NCBI RefSeq assembly: GCF_028714775.1
Contig: NZ_JAQTLS010000005.1
Span: 62,001-126,000, forward strand
DNA: 64,000 nt
From: Thiothrix sp.
Lineage (GTDB): Bacteria > Pseudomonadota > Gammaproteobacteria > Thiotrichales > Thiotrichaceae
Direction of reading: 5' to 3'
This document shows positions 35,508-44,359 of the stretch, one piece after another (the stretch's first letter is position 1; each line of letters starts with the position of its first letter). The notes under the pieces were generated by a model. It saw only the letters and a list, made by a program, of their open reading frames with translations. It made no database searches and had not been told where the DNA came from. A program made the translations under genes and the position numbers.

Positions 35508-35547
35508 GCCCCTCTACCTATGGGAGAGGGGTTGGGGTGAGGGTTCC
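35508..35547. repeat. GC-rich palindromic repeat directly after the tsf stop codon
   Basis: CCCCTCTACCTATGGGAGAGGGG core followed by TTGGGGTGAGGGTT, the same family as 30262-30302 and 33825-33865, here intergenic. It abuts the tsf stop codon at 35548. Confidence 0.85.
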
Positions 35548-36414
35548 TTAACCCGCTGCCGCAGCCGCTTGCGCCGCTACTTCATCAGCAAAGTTTTCCT
35601 GTTTCTTCTCAATGCCTTCGCCCACTTCCAGACGGATGAATTGGCTGATACTTGCACCTTTGGATGCCAGCAAGTCGCCTACCGTTTGGTCAGGGTTCAT
35701 GACGAACGGCTGGCCTACCAGCGTGATTTCGCCCAAGAACTTCTTCATGCGACCGACAACCATTTTTTCCGCAATTTCGCGTGGTTTGCCGCTTTGCATC
35801 GCGATGTCGATTTGGATTTCGCGTTCACGATCAACCACTTCGCTCGGCACACCGGATTCGTCGATGCAAACCGGACGGCTAGCCGCGATGTGCATAGCAA
35901 CGTGCTTGCCAACTTCGCCTTCGCCACCGCTCATGCACACAACAACACCGATTTTCGCGCCGTGTTGGTAAGATGAAATTTGGCCTTCACCCGCATCAAC
36001 CGTCACCAAACGACGGACTTGGATGTTTTCACCGATCTTAGCGATCAGTGCAGTACGGCTAGCTTCCACCATCGCAGACAGGGTTTCAACGTCTGCTACC
36101 GCGTTTGCCAATGCCAGTGCGCCAACTTCGTTAGCGAAATCAGCAAAGTTGCTGTCTTTCGCGGCAAAGTCAGTTTCGCTGTTGACTTCAACAACCGCAG
36201 CACGTTTGCCATCGTCAGAAACGGTGATGACCACGCGGCCTTCTGCGGCGATACGGCCTGCTTTCTTGTCAGCTTTAGCCGCACCGGATTTACGCATCAG
36301 GTCGATTGCCGCTTCCATCTCCCCGTTGGTTTCCGTCAGGGCTTTCTTACATTCCATCATGCCTGCGCCAGTACGTTCGCGCAGTTCTTTAACCATTCCA
36401 GCAGTAATTGCCAT
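35548..36414 (-). CDS. tsf: Elongation factor Ts
   Basis: Guanine nucleotide exchange factor for EF-Tu, 288 residues. The N-terminal UBA-like part has [20 protein letters not shown], followed by [20 protein letters not shown] and the core domain with [12 protein letters not shown]. It follows rpsB with the usual 36-base gap and a GGAG ribosome site. Its normal partner pyrH has been separated from it by the plus-strand island. Confidence 0.97.
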   Translation of the reverse strand: MAITAGMVKELRERTGAGMMECKKALTETNGEMEAAIDLMRKSGAAKADKKAGRIAAEGRVVITVSDDGKRAAVVEVNSETDFAAKDSNFADFANEVGALALANAVADVETLSAMVEASRTALIAKIGENIQVRRLVTVDAGEGQISSYQHGAKIGVVVCMSGGEGEVGKHVAMHIAASRPVCIDESGVPSEVVDREREIQIDIAMQSGKPREIAEKMVVGRMKKFLGEITLVGQPFVMNPDQTVGDLLASKGASISQFIRLEVGEGIEKKQENFADEVAAQAAAAAG

Positions 36415-36450
36415 AGGGGGTATAACTCCTTATCTCAACGGCAACAGGGC

Positions 36451-37224
36451 TTAGGCGCCTGCATCCGTGGTTGGGGCAGCTTCAGCAGCAGCCTCGTCAG
36501 TGGTGGTTTCTTCAGCGACCATTTCCTGTGGAGCAACGGCAGCGCTGGTGTGGCCTTCGTTAACCGCATCGGAAGTGGCAGACACGTACAACTGGATCGC
36601 ACGGATCGCGTCGTCGTTGCCCGGAATAATGTAATCAACGCCTTGCAGGGAGTTGTTGGTATCGACAACGCCGATAACTGGGATACCCAGTTTGTTGGCT
36701 TCCTGCACTGCGATTTTTTCGTAGCCCACGTCGATGATGAAAACAGCATCCGGCAGGCCGCGCATATCTTTGATACCGCCAAGGCTGCGTTCCAGCTTTT
36801 CAGCTTCGCGGGTCAGGGTCAGGATTTCTTTCTTGCCCAACTTTTGGAAAGTACCGTCTTCAGCCATTTTCTCAAGGTCTTTCAGACGCTTGATGGAGCC
36901 TTTTACGGTTTTGAAGTTGGTCAGCATACCACCCAACCAGCGATGGTTGACGTATGGCATTTTGCAAGCAACTGCTGCATCACGCACTGCATCACGTGCA
37001 GAACGCTTAGTGCCGACGAACAGGATTTTACCACCTTTGGATGCCAGCTTACCGACCACGTTCAGCGCGTCGTTGAACATTGGCAGGGTCTGTTCCAAGT
37101 TGATGATGTGAATTTTGTTGCGTTCGCCGAAGATGTACGGACCCATTTTTGGGTTCCAGTAACGGGTTTGGTGGCCGAAGTGGACACCTGCTTCCAGCAT
37201 CTGGCGCATAGTAACTTTAGGCAT
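36451..37224 (-). CDS. rpsB: 30S ribosomal protein S2
   Basis: Protein of 257 residues from the ATG at 37224, preceded by AGGAG; upstream in-frame residues are not typical. It begins [20 protein letters not shown] and contains [32 protein letters not shown] and [11 protein letters not shown]. The C-terminal tail is acidic and alanine-rich. Divergent from map. Confidence 0.97.
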   Translation of the reverse strand: MPKVTMRQMLEAGVHFGHQTRYWNPKMGPYIFGERNKIHIINLEQTLPMFNDALNVVGKLASKGGKILFVGTKRSARDAVRDAAVACKMPYVNHRWLGGMLTNFKTVKGSIKRLKDLEKMAEDGTFQKLGKKEILTLTREAEKLERSLGGIKDMRGLPDAVFIIDVGYEKIAVQEANKLGIPVIGVVDTNNSLQGVDYIIPGNDDAIRAIQLYVSATSDAVNEGHTSAAVAPQEMVAEETTTDEAAAEAAPTTDAGA

Positions 37225-37344
37225 TGTCAGTCTCCTGTGGGTTATGCCTCCATACATCCCATCAACGCAACCAGATGAAACTCATCCAGCACCCTGCGCG
37301 ACGTGTCGATGTATGTGTGAATTAAAAAACAATCAGTAAAACAA

Positions 37345-37372
37345 TTTGCGCTTAGCGCGGCGGCTTTATACC
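37345..37372. promoter_or_regulatory. Divergent promoter region between rpsB and map
   Basis: The plus strand shows TTGCGC (37345-37350) and TATACC (37367-37372) with a 16-base gap, pointing to map. On the minus strand TATAAA (37370-37365) could be the -10 of rpsB, with only a poor -35. The whole intergenic stretch 37225-37410 holds no other feature I can support. Confidence 0.35.
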
Positions 37373-37410
37373 ATGAAACGCTTTTAAGTGCTACTTAGGA
37401 AGTGCGGCAA

Positions 37411-38217
37411 ATGGCGAAGACCGAAAAGAAGCGGGACATCAAGATCAAGACAGCAACAGAAATCGAGAAAATGCGGGTGGCAGGACGCCTCGCGGCAGAA
37501 GTGCTGGAAATGATCGCGCCCCACGTGGAAGTGGGTGTTTCCACCAATGAGCTTGACCGTATCTGCCATGATTACATTACCAATGTGCAGCAGGCCATCC
37601 CTGCCCCGTTGAACTATCACGGCTTCCCCAAATCCATCTGCACCTCCGTTAACCACCAGATTTGCCACGGCATCCCCAGCGATAAAATCTTGAAGAAAGG
37701 CGACATTATTAATGTCGACATTACCGTGATCAAAGACGGCTACCACGGCGACACCAGCAAGATGTTCATCGTCGGGCAACCCACCATTCCGGGAAAACGC
37801 CTGTGCGAAGTGACCCAGCGCTGCCTTTATTTAGGCATCATGCAGGTCAAACCGGGCGGAACCTTGGGCGACATAGGCCGCGCCATCCAAACTTACGCCC
37901 ACAGCCAGCGCTGCTCGGTGGTGGAAGAATATTGCGGTCACGGCATCGGGCTGGATTTCCACGAAGACCCGCAAGTGCTGCACTATTACAGCAAAGACAG
38001 CGACAAAATCATCATGCAACCGGGCATGACCTTTACCATTGAGCCGATGATTAACTTGGGCAAACGCCACATCAAACAATTGCCAGACAAATGGACAGTC
38101 GTCACCAAAGACCATTCCCTCTCCGCACAGTGGGAACACACCCTGCTTGTCACCAACAACGGTTTTGAAATCCTCACCCTGCGCAGCGAAGAAGCAGACT
38201 GGCGCTCAACCCTATGA
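37411..38217 (+). CDS. map: Type I methionine aminopeptidase
   Basis: Removes the initiator methionine from nascent proteins. The ATG at 37411 gives 268 residues; a GTG nine bases upstream is too close to the AGGA. Metal ligands are visible in NVDITVIKDGYHGDTSKMF (two aspartates), GHGIGLDFHEDP (histidine), TIEPMI (glutamate) and the terminal SAQWEHTLLV (glutamate). The stop overlaps glnD by ATGA, the usual map-glnD pairing opposite rpsB. Confidence 0.96.
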   Translation: MAKTEKKRDIKIKTATEIEKMRVAGRLAAEVLEMIAPHVEVGVSTNELDRICHDYITNVQQAIPAPLNYHGFPKSICTSVNHQICHGIPSDKILKKGDIINVDITVIKDGYHGDTSKMFIVGQPTIPGKRLCEVTQRCLYLGIMQVKPGGTLGDIGRAIQTYAHSQRCSVVEEYCGHGIGLDFHEDPQVLHYYSKDSDKIIMQPGMTFTIEPMINLGKRHIKQLPDKWTVVTKDHSLSAQWEHTLLVTNNGFEILTLRSEEADWRSTL

Positions 38218-40844
38218 TGCACTTTAACCCCCTGCTGGATGTTTTGAATAAACTGCTGGAACGCAGTGAGCTGAAAATTGCTGATTACGCCCAAGCCATC
38301 CGCGATGCCCGCAAACTGCTGGGCGAAAACTTCCGCGCCGGGGGTGAAATACTGGAGTTATTGCAGCAACACGCCGAATTCATCGACAAGCTGCTCCAGC
38401 ACCTGTGGGAAAACAGCAAGATTTCTTCCAACCGTGCCACTTTGATTGCGGTCGGCGGTTACGGGCGACGTGAATTGCACCCTGCTTCCGACATCGACCT
38501 GATGGTGCTGCTGACCGAAACACCGGGCGAGGAATGCCGCGAACGCCTTTCCGCATTCATTACCCTGCTGTGGGACATTGGGCTGGATGTAGGCCATAGC
38601 GTGCGCACCCTCGACGAATGCTTGGAAGAAGCGCAGCGTGACCTGACCGTCATCACCAACCTGATTGAAGCACGTTACCTCAGCGGCAATGACAGCCTGT
38701 TTATGCGCCTGCAAGCCGCGATTGCGCCGGAACGCATGTGGAGCAGCCACGAATTTTTCCTCGCCAAACTGGAAGAGCAACAAAAACGCCACCTCAAATT
38801 TGGTGACACCTCACACCGGGTCGAACCCAACCTCAAGGAAGGGCGCGGCGGCTTACGCGACATCCAGACCATCGGCTGGGTCACATTGCGCGAATACGGC
38901 ACATTTTCCCTGCAAGAGCTGTATGAAAAACGCCTGCTGGAATACGACGAATTTGAAACCCTGCGGGCAGGCCGTGAACTCTTATGGCGCATCCGTTTTG
39001 CCCTGCACGAGTTGGCTAAGCGCAAGGAAGACCGCCTGCTGTTCGATTACCAGCGTAATCTTGCGCATACGTTTGGGCATACCGATGATACCGATAATGC
39101 AGCGGTAGAAGCCTTCATGCAGCGTTACTACCGCACCATTACCGAGTTGGAACGTTTGAGTGAAATGCTGATGGGGATTTTCCGCCAGAAAATCCTGACC
39201 TTGCATCCGCCACCGCCAGAAATGTTAGGCGAGTGGTATCAAAAGCGCGGCAACCTGATTTCGGTGAACTCGCCGGATGTGTTCGTGCTCTACCCGACCG
39301 CGCTGCTGGAAATGTTCCTGTTGTTGCAGATGACGCCGGGGGTTACGGGGCTGACGCCGGATACTATCCGCCTGATCCGCCACAATTTGCACCGTATTGA
39401 TGCCGGGTTCCGCCAACAATCACGCCACCGCCAGTTATTCATCCAGATATTGCGCCAACCCAAAGGCATTACCTTTGTGATGCGCTTGATGAACCGCTAC
39501 GGCATTCTCGCAGCGTACATCCCCGCATTTGCCAATATCGTCGGGCGGATGCAGTACGACCTGTTCCACATGTACACCGTGGATGAGCATACCCTGTTCG
39601 TGGTGCGCAACCTGCGGCGTTACAGCACTGCGTTGGGCGCACAGGAACTGCCGTTTTGCGCGGAAGTGTTCAACACCTTGCGTAACCCGGAACTGCTGTA
39701 TCTGGCGGGGCTGTTCCACGACATTGCCAAAGGGCGCAAAGGCGACCATTCCGAATTGGGGGCGAAAGATGCCTTCGTGTTCTGCCGCGAACACGGGTTA
39801 AACCTGCACGATGCCTCGCTGGTCGGCTGGCTAGTACGCAACCACTTGCTGATGAGCCTGACCGCGCAACGCAAGGACATCAGCGACCCGGCAGTCGTGC
39901 AAGAATTCGCCGAGCATGTCGCCTCACAAAGCCGCCTTGACGGCCTATTCCTGCTGACCATCGCCGACATTCGCGGGACTAACCCCACCCTGTGGAATGG
40001 CTGGAAACAAGCACTGCTGCACGAGCTTTACCACGCTACCCGCAACCTGTTACGCAACCGCACCGCCATTTCCCACGAAAGCACGCTGCTGATCGAAGAA
40101 AAACGCCACGCGGCACTGGAACAATTGTTACAAGAAGGCTTCCGCGAGCGCGATTGCCAATCATTGTGGGAACGCTTTGGCAGCGATTACCACTTACTGC
40201 ATTCGGTCGAATCGGTGATTTGGCACACCCGCCACATCCTGCGCCAAGGCGGGGAAAATCCAACAGTTATCCAGATTCGCCGCACCCTCTCGGGCAGCAG
40301 CAATGTGATTTTCGTTTACGCCCGCGACCGCGACGATTTGTTTACCCGTGTGCTGTCGTCGATGGAACAGCTCAACCTCAACGTCGTACAGGCACGGATT
40401 GTTTCGACTACCGACAGCCACGACCTGTATACCTTGCACGTTTTGGGGCCAGCCAATCAGGTCATTACCAGCCCCAGCGAATTGCAGCAAATTGCCGACA
40501 CCTTGCAAGCGAATCTGGAACGCGAAAAACCCTGCCGCCCGGTACACCGCAAGCCACGCATCCTGCGCCATTTCAATGTGGTAACGCGCATTATCTTTAG
40601 CCAACAAGCCGAAAAAGGACTGACACTGATGGAAATCAACGCGGGGGATATGCCGGGGCTACTCTCACGGCTAGGGGAAGCGATGGATGGCTTGGGCATC
40701 CGCGTGCATAACGCCCGCATCAATACGCTGGGGGAACAGGCGCAAGATATTTTCTACATCACCACCCGCAGCGGCGAGCGCATTACGGATGAGGCACAGC
40801 AAGATGTGATCCGTAAAACCTTGGAAAAAGCGCTAAAGGATTAA
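38214..40844 (+). CDS. glnD: Bifunctional uridylyltransferase/uridylyl-removing enzyme
   Basis: Nitrogen-status sensor of 876 residues that modifies PII proteins. The nucleotidyltransferase site is GGYGRRELHPASDIDLMVL. The HD-type hydrolase domain has LAGLFHDIAKGRKGDHSEL. Two C-terminal ACT domains bind glutamine (VIFVYARDRDDLFTRVLSSM and LTLMEINAGDMPGLLSRLG). Its 3' end is followed by a strong terminator shared with the convergent pnp gene. Confidence 0.96.
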   Translation: MMHFNPLLDVLNKLLERSELKIADYAQAIRDARKLLGENFRAGGEILELLQQHAEFIDKLLQHLWENSKISSNRATLIAVGGYGRRELHPASDIDLMVLLTETPGEECRERLSAFITLLWDIGLDVGHSVRTLDECLEEAQRDLTVITNLIEARYLSGNDSLFMRLQAAIAPERMWSSHEFFLAKLEEQQKRHLKFGDTSHRVEPNLKEGRGGLRDIQTIGWVTLREYGTFSLQELYEKRLLEYDEFETLRAGRELLWRIRFALHELAKRKEDRLLFDYQRNLAHTFGHTDDTDNAAVEAFMQRYYRTITELERLSEMLMGIFRQKILTLHPPPPEMLGEWYQKRGNLISVNSPDVFVLYPTALLEMFLLLQMTPGVTGLTPDTIRLIRHNLHRIDAGFRQQSRHRQLFIQILRQPKGITFVMRLMNRYGILAAYIPAFANIVGRMQYDLFHMYTVDEHTLFVVRNLRRYSTALGAQELPFCAEVFNTLRNPELLYLAGLFHDIAKGRKGDHSELGAKDAFVFCREHGLNLHDASLVGWLVRNHLLMSLTAQRKDISDPAVVQEFAEHVASQSRLDGLFLLTIADIRGTNPTLWNGWKQALLHELYHATRNLLRNRTAISHESTLLIEEKRHAALEQLLQEGFRERDCQSLWERFGSDYHLLHSVESVIWHTRHILRQGGENPTVIQIRRTLSGSSNVIFVYARDRDDLFTRVLSSMEQLNLNVVQARIVSTTDSHDLYTLHVLGPANQVITSPSELQQIADTLQANLEREKPCRPVHRKPRILRHFNVVTRIIFSQQAEKGLTLMEINAGDMPGLLSRLGEAMDGLGIRVHNARINTLGEQAQDIFYITTRSGERITDEAQQDVIRKTLEKALKD

Positions 40845-40871
40845 GCGCAGCAATCCATGACCCCAGAAACG

Positions 40872-40900
40872 ACAAAAGGCCCCGAAGGGCCTTTTGTTTT
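40872..40900 (+). terminator. Rho-independent terminator after glnD
   Basis: Perfect 11-bp stem ACAAAAGGCCC / GGGCCTTTTGT with a 4-base CGAA loop, followed by a short T run. It lies between the convergent glnD and pnp genes and probably serves glnD. Confidence 0.88.
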
Positions 40901-40918
40901 AGGGAGATGGAGTAAAAC

Positions 40919-43012
40919 TTACTCGCCTTCGCCCACTTCTTTCATGCTCAAACGCATACGACCTTGGCGGTCGATTTCGATGACCTTAACTTTGACGGTA
41001 TCGCCAACGTTGACGTAATCGGTAACATTTTCCACGCGCTCATTGCTGATCTGGGAAATGTGCAACAGGCCATCTTTGCCCGGCAGGATGGTGACGAATG
41101 CACCGAAGTCCATCAGGCGTGCAACTTTGCCGGTATAAACCTTGTTCAATTCAACTTCGGCAGTGATGGCTTCGATCATGCTGCGTGCGTCATACGCGGC
41201 TTTCGCGTCAACAGCGGCAATTTTGATGAAACCTTCGTCGTCGATGTTAACTTGTGCGCCGGTTTTTTCGGTAATACCACGGATAGTTTCGCCACCTTTA
41301 CCGATAACTTCGCGGATTTTTTCCGGGTTGATCTTCATGGTGACGTAACGTGGCGCGTATTCGGAGATGTCGTCACGCGGCGCTTCCAGACCTTTCGCCA
41401 TTTCACCCAAGATATGCAAACGACCAGCTTTCGCTTGGGTCAGTGCTTGCTGCATGATCTCTTTGGTGATGCCGTTGATCTTGATGTCCATTTGCAGCGC
41501 GGTAATACCGTCAGCAGAACCGGCTACTTTGAAATCCATATCGCCGAGGTGGTCTTCGTCACCGAGGATGTCGGTCAGGACAGCGAAACGCTCGCCTTCC
41601 TTGATCAGACCCATGGCGATACCAGCAACAGGGGCTTTGATCGGCACGCCAGCATCCATCAGGGACAGGGAGCTGCCGCACACGCTCGCCATTGAGCTGG
41701 AACCGTTGGATTCAGTGATTTCAGACACGCAACGGATGGTGTATGGGAAATCATCAGTGTGCGGGATCATGGCTTTCACGCCACGCTTAGCCAAACGCCC
41801 ATGACCGATTTCACGGCGCTTAGGGGAACCGAAACGGCCTACTTCACCCACGCAGTACGGCGGGAAGTTGTAGTTGAACAGGAAGTTATCTTTGTACTCG
41901 CCGGTAATTGCGTCGATCACCTGCGCGTCACGCTCAGTACCCAAGGTGGTAACAACCAATGCTTGGGTTTCACCACGAGTAAACAGTGCGGAACCGTGGG
42001 CACGCGGCAGCACGCCTAAACGCACGGTGATCGGGCGCACAGTTTGCAGGTCACGACCGTCGATACGCGGTTTGCCATCGAGGATACTGCCACGCACGAC
42101 TTTCTTTTCAGCGTTTTTGAATTCGCCTTTAATGTCGTCAGCACTGAAACCAGCTTCGCCTTCTTTCGCAGCCAGTTTCTCAACCACTGCATCCAGAATG
42201 TCGTGGATGCGTGCGTAACGCGCTTGCTTATCAGCAATTTGGAAGGCTTCCACCAAGTCGGCGTCACACGCTGCGGCAACGGCATCTGCCAGCGCAGTAT
42301 TCGCTTCTGGCGCAGTCCAATCCCAAGCTGGGTTGCCCACTTCAGCCGCCAATTCATTGATCGCTTTGATCGCCACTTGCATCTGTTCGTGACCGAACAT
42401 GACCGCGCCCAGCATGACATCTTCGCTCAACTCGTCAGCTTCGGATTCAACCATCAGCACGGCTGTTTCTGTACCCGCGATCACCAGATCAAGGCCAGAC
42501 GTTTTCAGCTCTTCTTTGGAAGGGTTCAGCAAGTACGCGCCATCGCGGTAGCCAACCCGTGCCGCACCGATAGGGCCTTGGAACGGCATACCAGACAGCG
42601 CCATTGCCGCAGAAGCACCCAACAGCGCTGGAATGTCCGCGCTGACCGCCGGGTTCATGGAAACCACAGTAGCAATCAGTTGCACTTCATTGGTGAAGCC
42701 ATCCGGGAACAGTGGGCGCAAAGGGCGGTCGATCAGGCGGGCAATCAAGGTTTCATCTTCTGTCGCGCGGGCTTCGCGCTTGAAGAAACCACCGGGAATA
42801 CGGCCTGCTGCGTAGAATTTTTCTTGGTAATCAACCGTCATTGGGAAGAAATCGCGGCCTACAACGGCTGCTTTTTGGCCTACAACGCTGACCAATACGC
42901 TGGTGTCATCCATTGTGACCATAACGGCGGCGGTAGCTTGGCGGGCGATTTCACCCGTTTCGATGGTAACGGTGTTTTGCCCGTACTGGAATGTCTTGGT
43001 AATTTTTGCCAT
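40919..43012 (-). CDS. pnp: Polyribonucleotide nucleotidyltransferase
   Basis: Phosphorolytic 3'-5' exoribonuclease of the RNA degradosome, 697 residues. Two RNase PH-like domains are separated by a helical domain. The second carries [29 protein letters not shown] and the catalytic [13 protein letters not shown]-type aspartates. A KH domain ([15 protein letters not shown]) and an S1 domain ([20 protein letters not shown]) follow. It lies downstream of rpsO, as usual, with a structured leader. Confidence 0.97.
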   Translation of the reverse strand: MAKITKTFQYGQNTVTIETGEIARQATAAVMVTMDDTSVLVSVVGQKAAVVGRDFFPMTVDYQEKFYAAGRIPGGFFKREARATEDETLIARLIDRPLRPLFPDGFTNEVQLIATVVSMNPAVSADIPALLGASAAMALSGMPFQGPIGAARVGYRDGAYLLNPSKEELKTSGLDLVIAGTETAVLMVESEADELSEDVMLGAVMFGHEQMQVAIKAINELAAEVGNPAWDWTAPEANTALADAVAAACDADLVEAFQIADKQARYARIHDILDAVVEKLAAKEGEAGFSADDIKGEFKNAEKKVVRGSILDGKPRIDGRDLQTVRPITVRLGVLPRAHGSALFTRGETQALVVTTLGTERDAQVIDAITGEYKDNFLFNYNFPPYCVGEVGRFGSPKRREIGHGRLAKRGVKAMIPHTDDFPYTIRCVSEITESNGSSSMASVCGSSLSLMDAGVPIKAPVAGIAMGLIKEGERFAVLTDILGDEDHLGDMDFKVAGSADGITALQMDIKINGITKEIMQQALTQAKAGRLHILGEMAKGLEAPRDDISEYAPRYVTMKINPEKIREVIGKGGETIRGITEKTGAQVNIDDEGFIKIAAVDAKAAYDARSMIEAITAEVELNKVYTGKVARLMDFGAFVTILPGKDGLLHISQISNERVENVTDYVNVGDTVKVKVIEIDRQGRMRLSMKEVGEGE

Positions 43013-43049
43013 GACGTTATTTTTCCTTAGAGATTATTTACAGTGAGAT

Positions 43050-43131
43050 GTCACGGGCAGGCTGTTGAGAAACATTTTGGGAGGCAACAGGTTTTGCCCC
43101 AAAACCCTTATCAACAACCTTCCTGCGTGAC
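43050..43131 (-). promoter_or_regulatory. Long leader stem-loop upstream of pnp
   Basis: Imperfect inverted repeat of about 80 bases: arms GTCACG/CGTGAC, CAGG/CCTG, TGTTGA/TCAACA and CATTTTGGG/CCCCAAAA stack in register. It lies in the rpsO-pnp spacer, 38 bases before the pnp ATG. In E. coli a comparable stem is cut by RNase III and underlies pnp autoregulation. The same role here is inferred from position and shape. Confidence 0.6.
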
Positions 43132-43163
43132 GAATGATAATAAGTGACGTTTTATACATAACA

Positions 43164-43187
43164 AAACACCGCACAAAGGCGGTGTTT
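43164..43187 (-). terminator. Terminator after rpsO
   Basis: Perfect 9-bp stem AAACACCGC / GCGGTGTTT with a 6-base loop. On the minus strand the 3' arm is followed by TGTTATG, a short U-rich tail. It lies 18 bases after the rpsO stop. Read-through into pnp is common in this arrangement. Confidence 0.75.
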
Positions 43188-43204
43188 CGTCGGCTAGCAC
43201 CTGA

Positions 43205-43474
43205 TTAGCGGCGCAGACCAAGGCTCAGGATCAGCTTCTGGTAACGCCCCAAGTCTTTACGCTTGAGGTAGTCCAGCAGCTTACGGCGCTGGTTTACCAT
43301 TGCCAACATACCACGGCGGGAATGGTGGTCATGTTTGTGGGTTGAAAAATGGTCCGTCAGGTGCTTGATTCGTGCTGTCAACAGCGCTACTTGCACTTCC
43401 GGGGACCCGGTATCTGTATCTGATTGGCGGTATTGTTCAACAACACCAGCCTTAATTTCTGCACTCAGAGACAT
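43205..43474 (-). CDS. rpsO: 30S ribosomal protein S15
   Basis: Protein of 89 residues, the family length. It contains [40 protein letters not shown] and [17 protein letters not shown]. It binds 16S rRNA helices early in 30S assembly. Upstream of pnp in the conserved order. Confidence 0.97.
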   Translation of the reverse strand: MSLSAEIKAGVVEQYRQSDTDTGSPEVQVALLTARIKHLTDHFSTHKHDHHSRRGMLAMVNQRRKLLDYLKRKDLGRYQKLILSLGLRR

Positions 43475-43516
43475 ATTCGCCTAGGCTCCAGATTAAAGGT
43501 TGCTAAAAAGGCGGAG

Positions 43517-43522
43517 ATTATA
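43517..43522 (-). promoter_or_regulatory. Candidate -10 box of rpsO
   Basis: On the minus strand a perfect TATAAT stands 43 bases before the rpsO ATG, in the gap between the caspase-like gene and rpsO. The -35 position (TGTACT at 17 bases) is a poor match. Confidence 0.4.
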
Positions 43523-43546
43523 CATAGACTTGGATAGTCAGTACAG

Positions 43547-44344
43547 CTAAACCTGAAACGGCTTTTGCTGATCAAACCCCACATCTGGCACGCCGATCAG
43601 CGAATGTTCCGGCGGCTGGAAAACATACATCAAATCATAGACCCGCCCGAAAAAGCTGGCATAGTTACCGCTAAAATGCCCGTCATCCCACACCTGTTTC
43701 AGCGTTTTGGTGAAAAAGCCATTCGGCGTACCGCCATAAATACCGTCGTAAGCCAACTCCCCTTCCGCGCTGGCAGACAGCAGGCGCACCGTTGCCAGCA
43801 CTGCCTTATCGGCATCAGCCCCATTCATCAGGTTGAGGTAAAAATCCCGCTGCTTACGCCATGTTGCCAAGGCGACATCCATCGGCATGGCACGCGGTGT
43901 CCCGATAGACGCCTCGCGTGTAACCGTCCCACTGTGGCAACTGTCCGAAATGACCAAAATACGTACCCCGGCAGCAAAGCTACTCCACAGCAAATACAAT
44001 TCGTCATCCAGCAAATGTCCGTCGTACAGACACCACGTTTCATCTTGGTAATCCGCTTCATCGCCGGATACATCGCGGATTACCCCGCCATGCCCACCGA
44101 ACGACAGCAACAGGATGTCACCTGCCGCCAAGACCGTACTGGCCTGAAAGATTGCCTGCGTTACCGTATCACGGGTAGCAGCTTCCCCCAGCAACTTACT
44201 GGCCTGAAACCCTTGGGATTGGGCAATGGCATACATATCTTCGGCATCCTGTACCGCCCCCACCAGCGTCCCTGTCCAACTACCATCGTAGCAGCTAGGG
44301 TCGACTGCATTTAGGCCAATATGGATGGAAATGCCTTGTGCCAT
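43547..44344 (-). CDS. Caspase-family (C14, metacaspase-like) cysteine protease
   Basis: Stand-alone caspase fold of 265 residues. The N-terminal ISIHIGLNAVDP strand is followed by the catalytic dyad regions LLLSFGGHGG (His85) and RILVISDSCHSGT (Cys136). A p10-like C-terminal part includes GIYGGTPNGFFTKTLKQV and PPEHSLIG. No signal peptide or extra domain. Bacterial caspase-like proteases often act as effectors in NTPase-controlled suicide systems; no partner gene is adjacent, so the activator is unknown. The gap to the multicopper oxidase gene upstream is only 15 bases, so they may be co-transcribed. Confidence 0.88.
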   Translation of the reverse strand: MAQGISIHIGLNAVDPSCYDGSWTGTLVGAVQDAEDMYAIAQSQGFQASKLLGEAATRDTVTQAIFQASTVLAAGDILLLSFGGHGGVIRDVSGDEADYQDETWCLYDGHLLDDELYLLWSSFAAGVRILVISDSCHSGTVTREASIGTPRAMPMDVALATWRKQRDFYLNLMNGADADKAVLATVRLLSASAEGELAYDGIYGGTPNGFFTKTLKQVWDDGHFSGNYASFFGRVYDLMYVFQPPEHSLIGVPDVGFDQQKPFQV

Positions 44345-44359
44345 TGCCCGCCTCCCGTA

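Noticed and set aside
35980-37278. Plus-strand open frame of 432 codons opposite tsf and rpsB
   Set aside because: Antisense to two essential genes and without any family motif.
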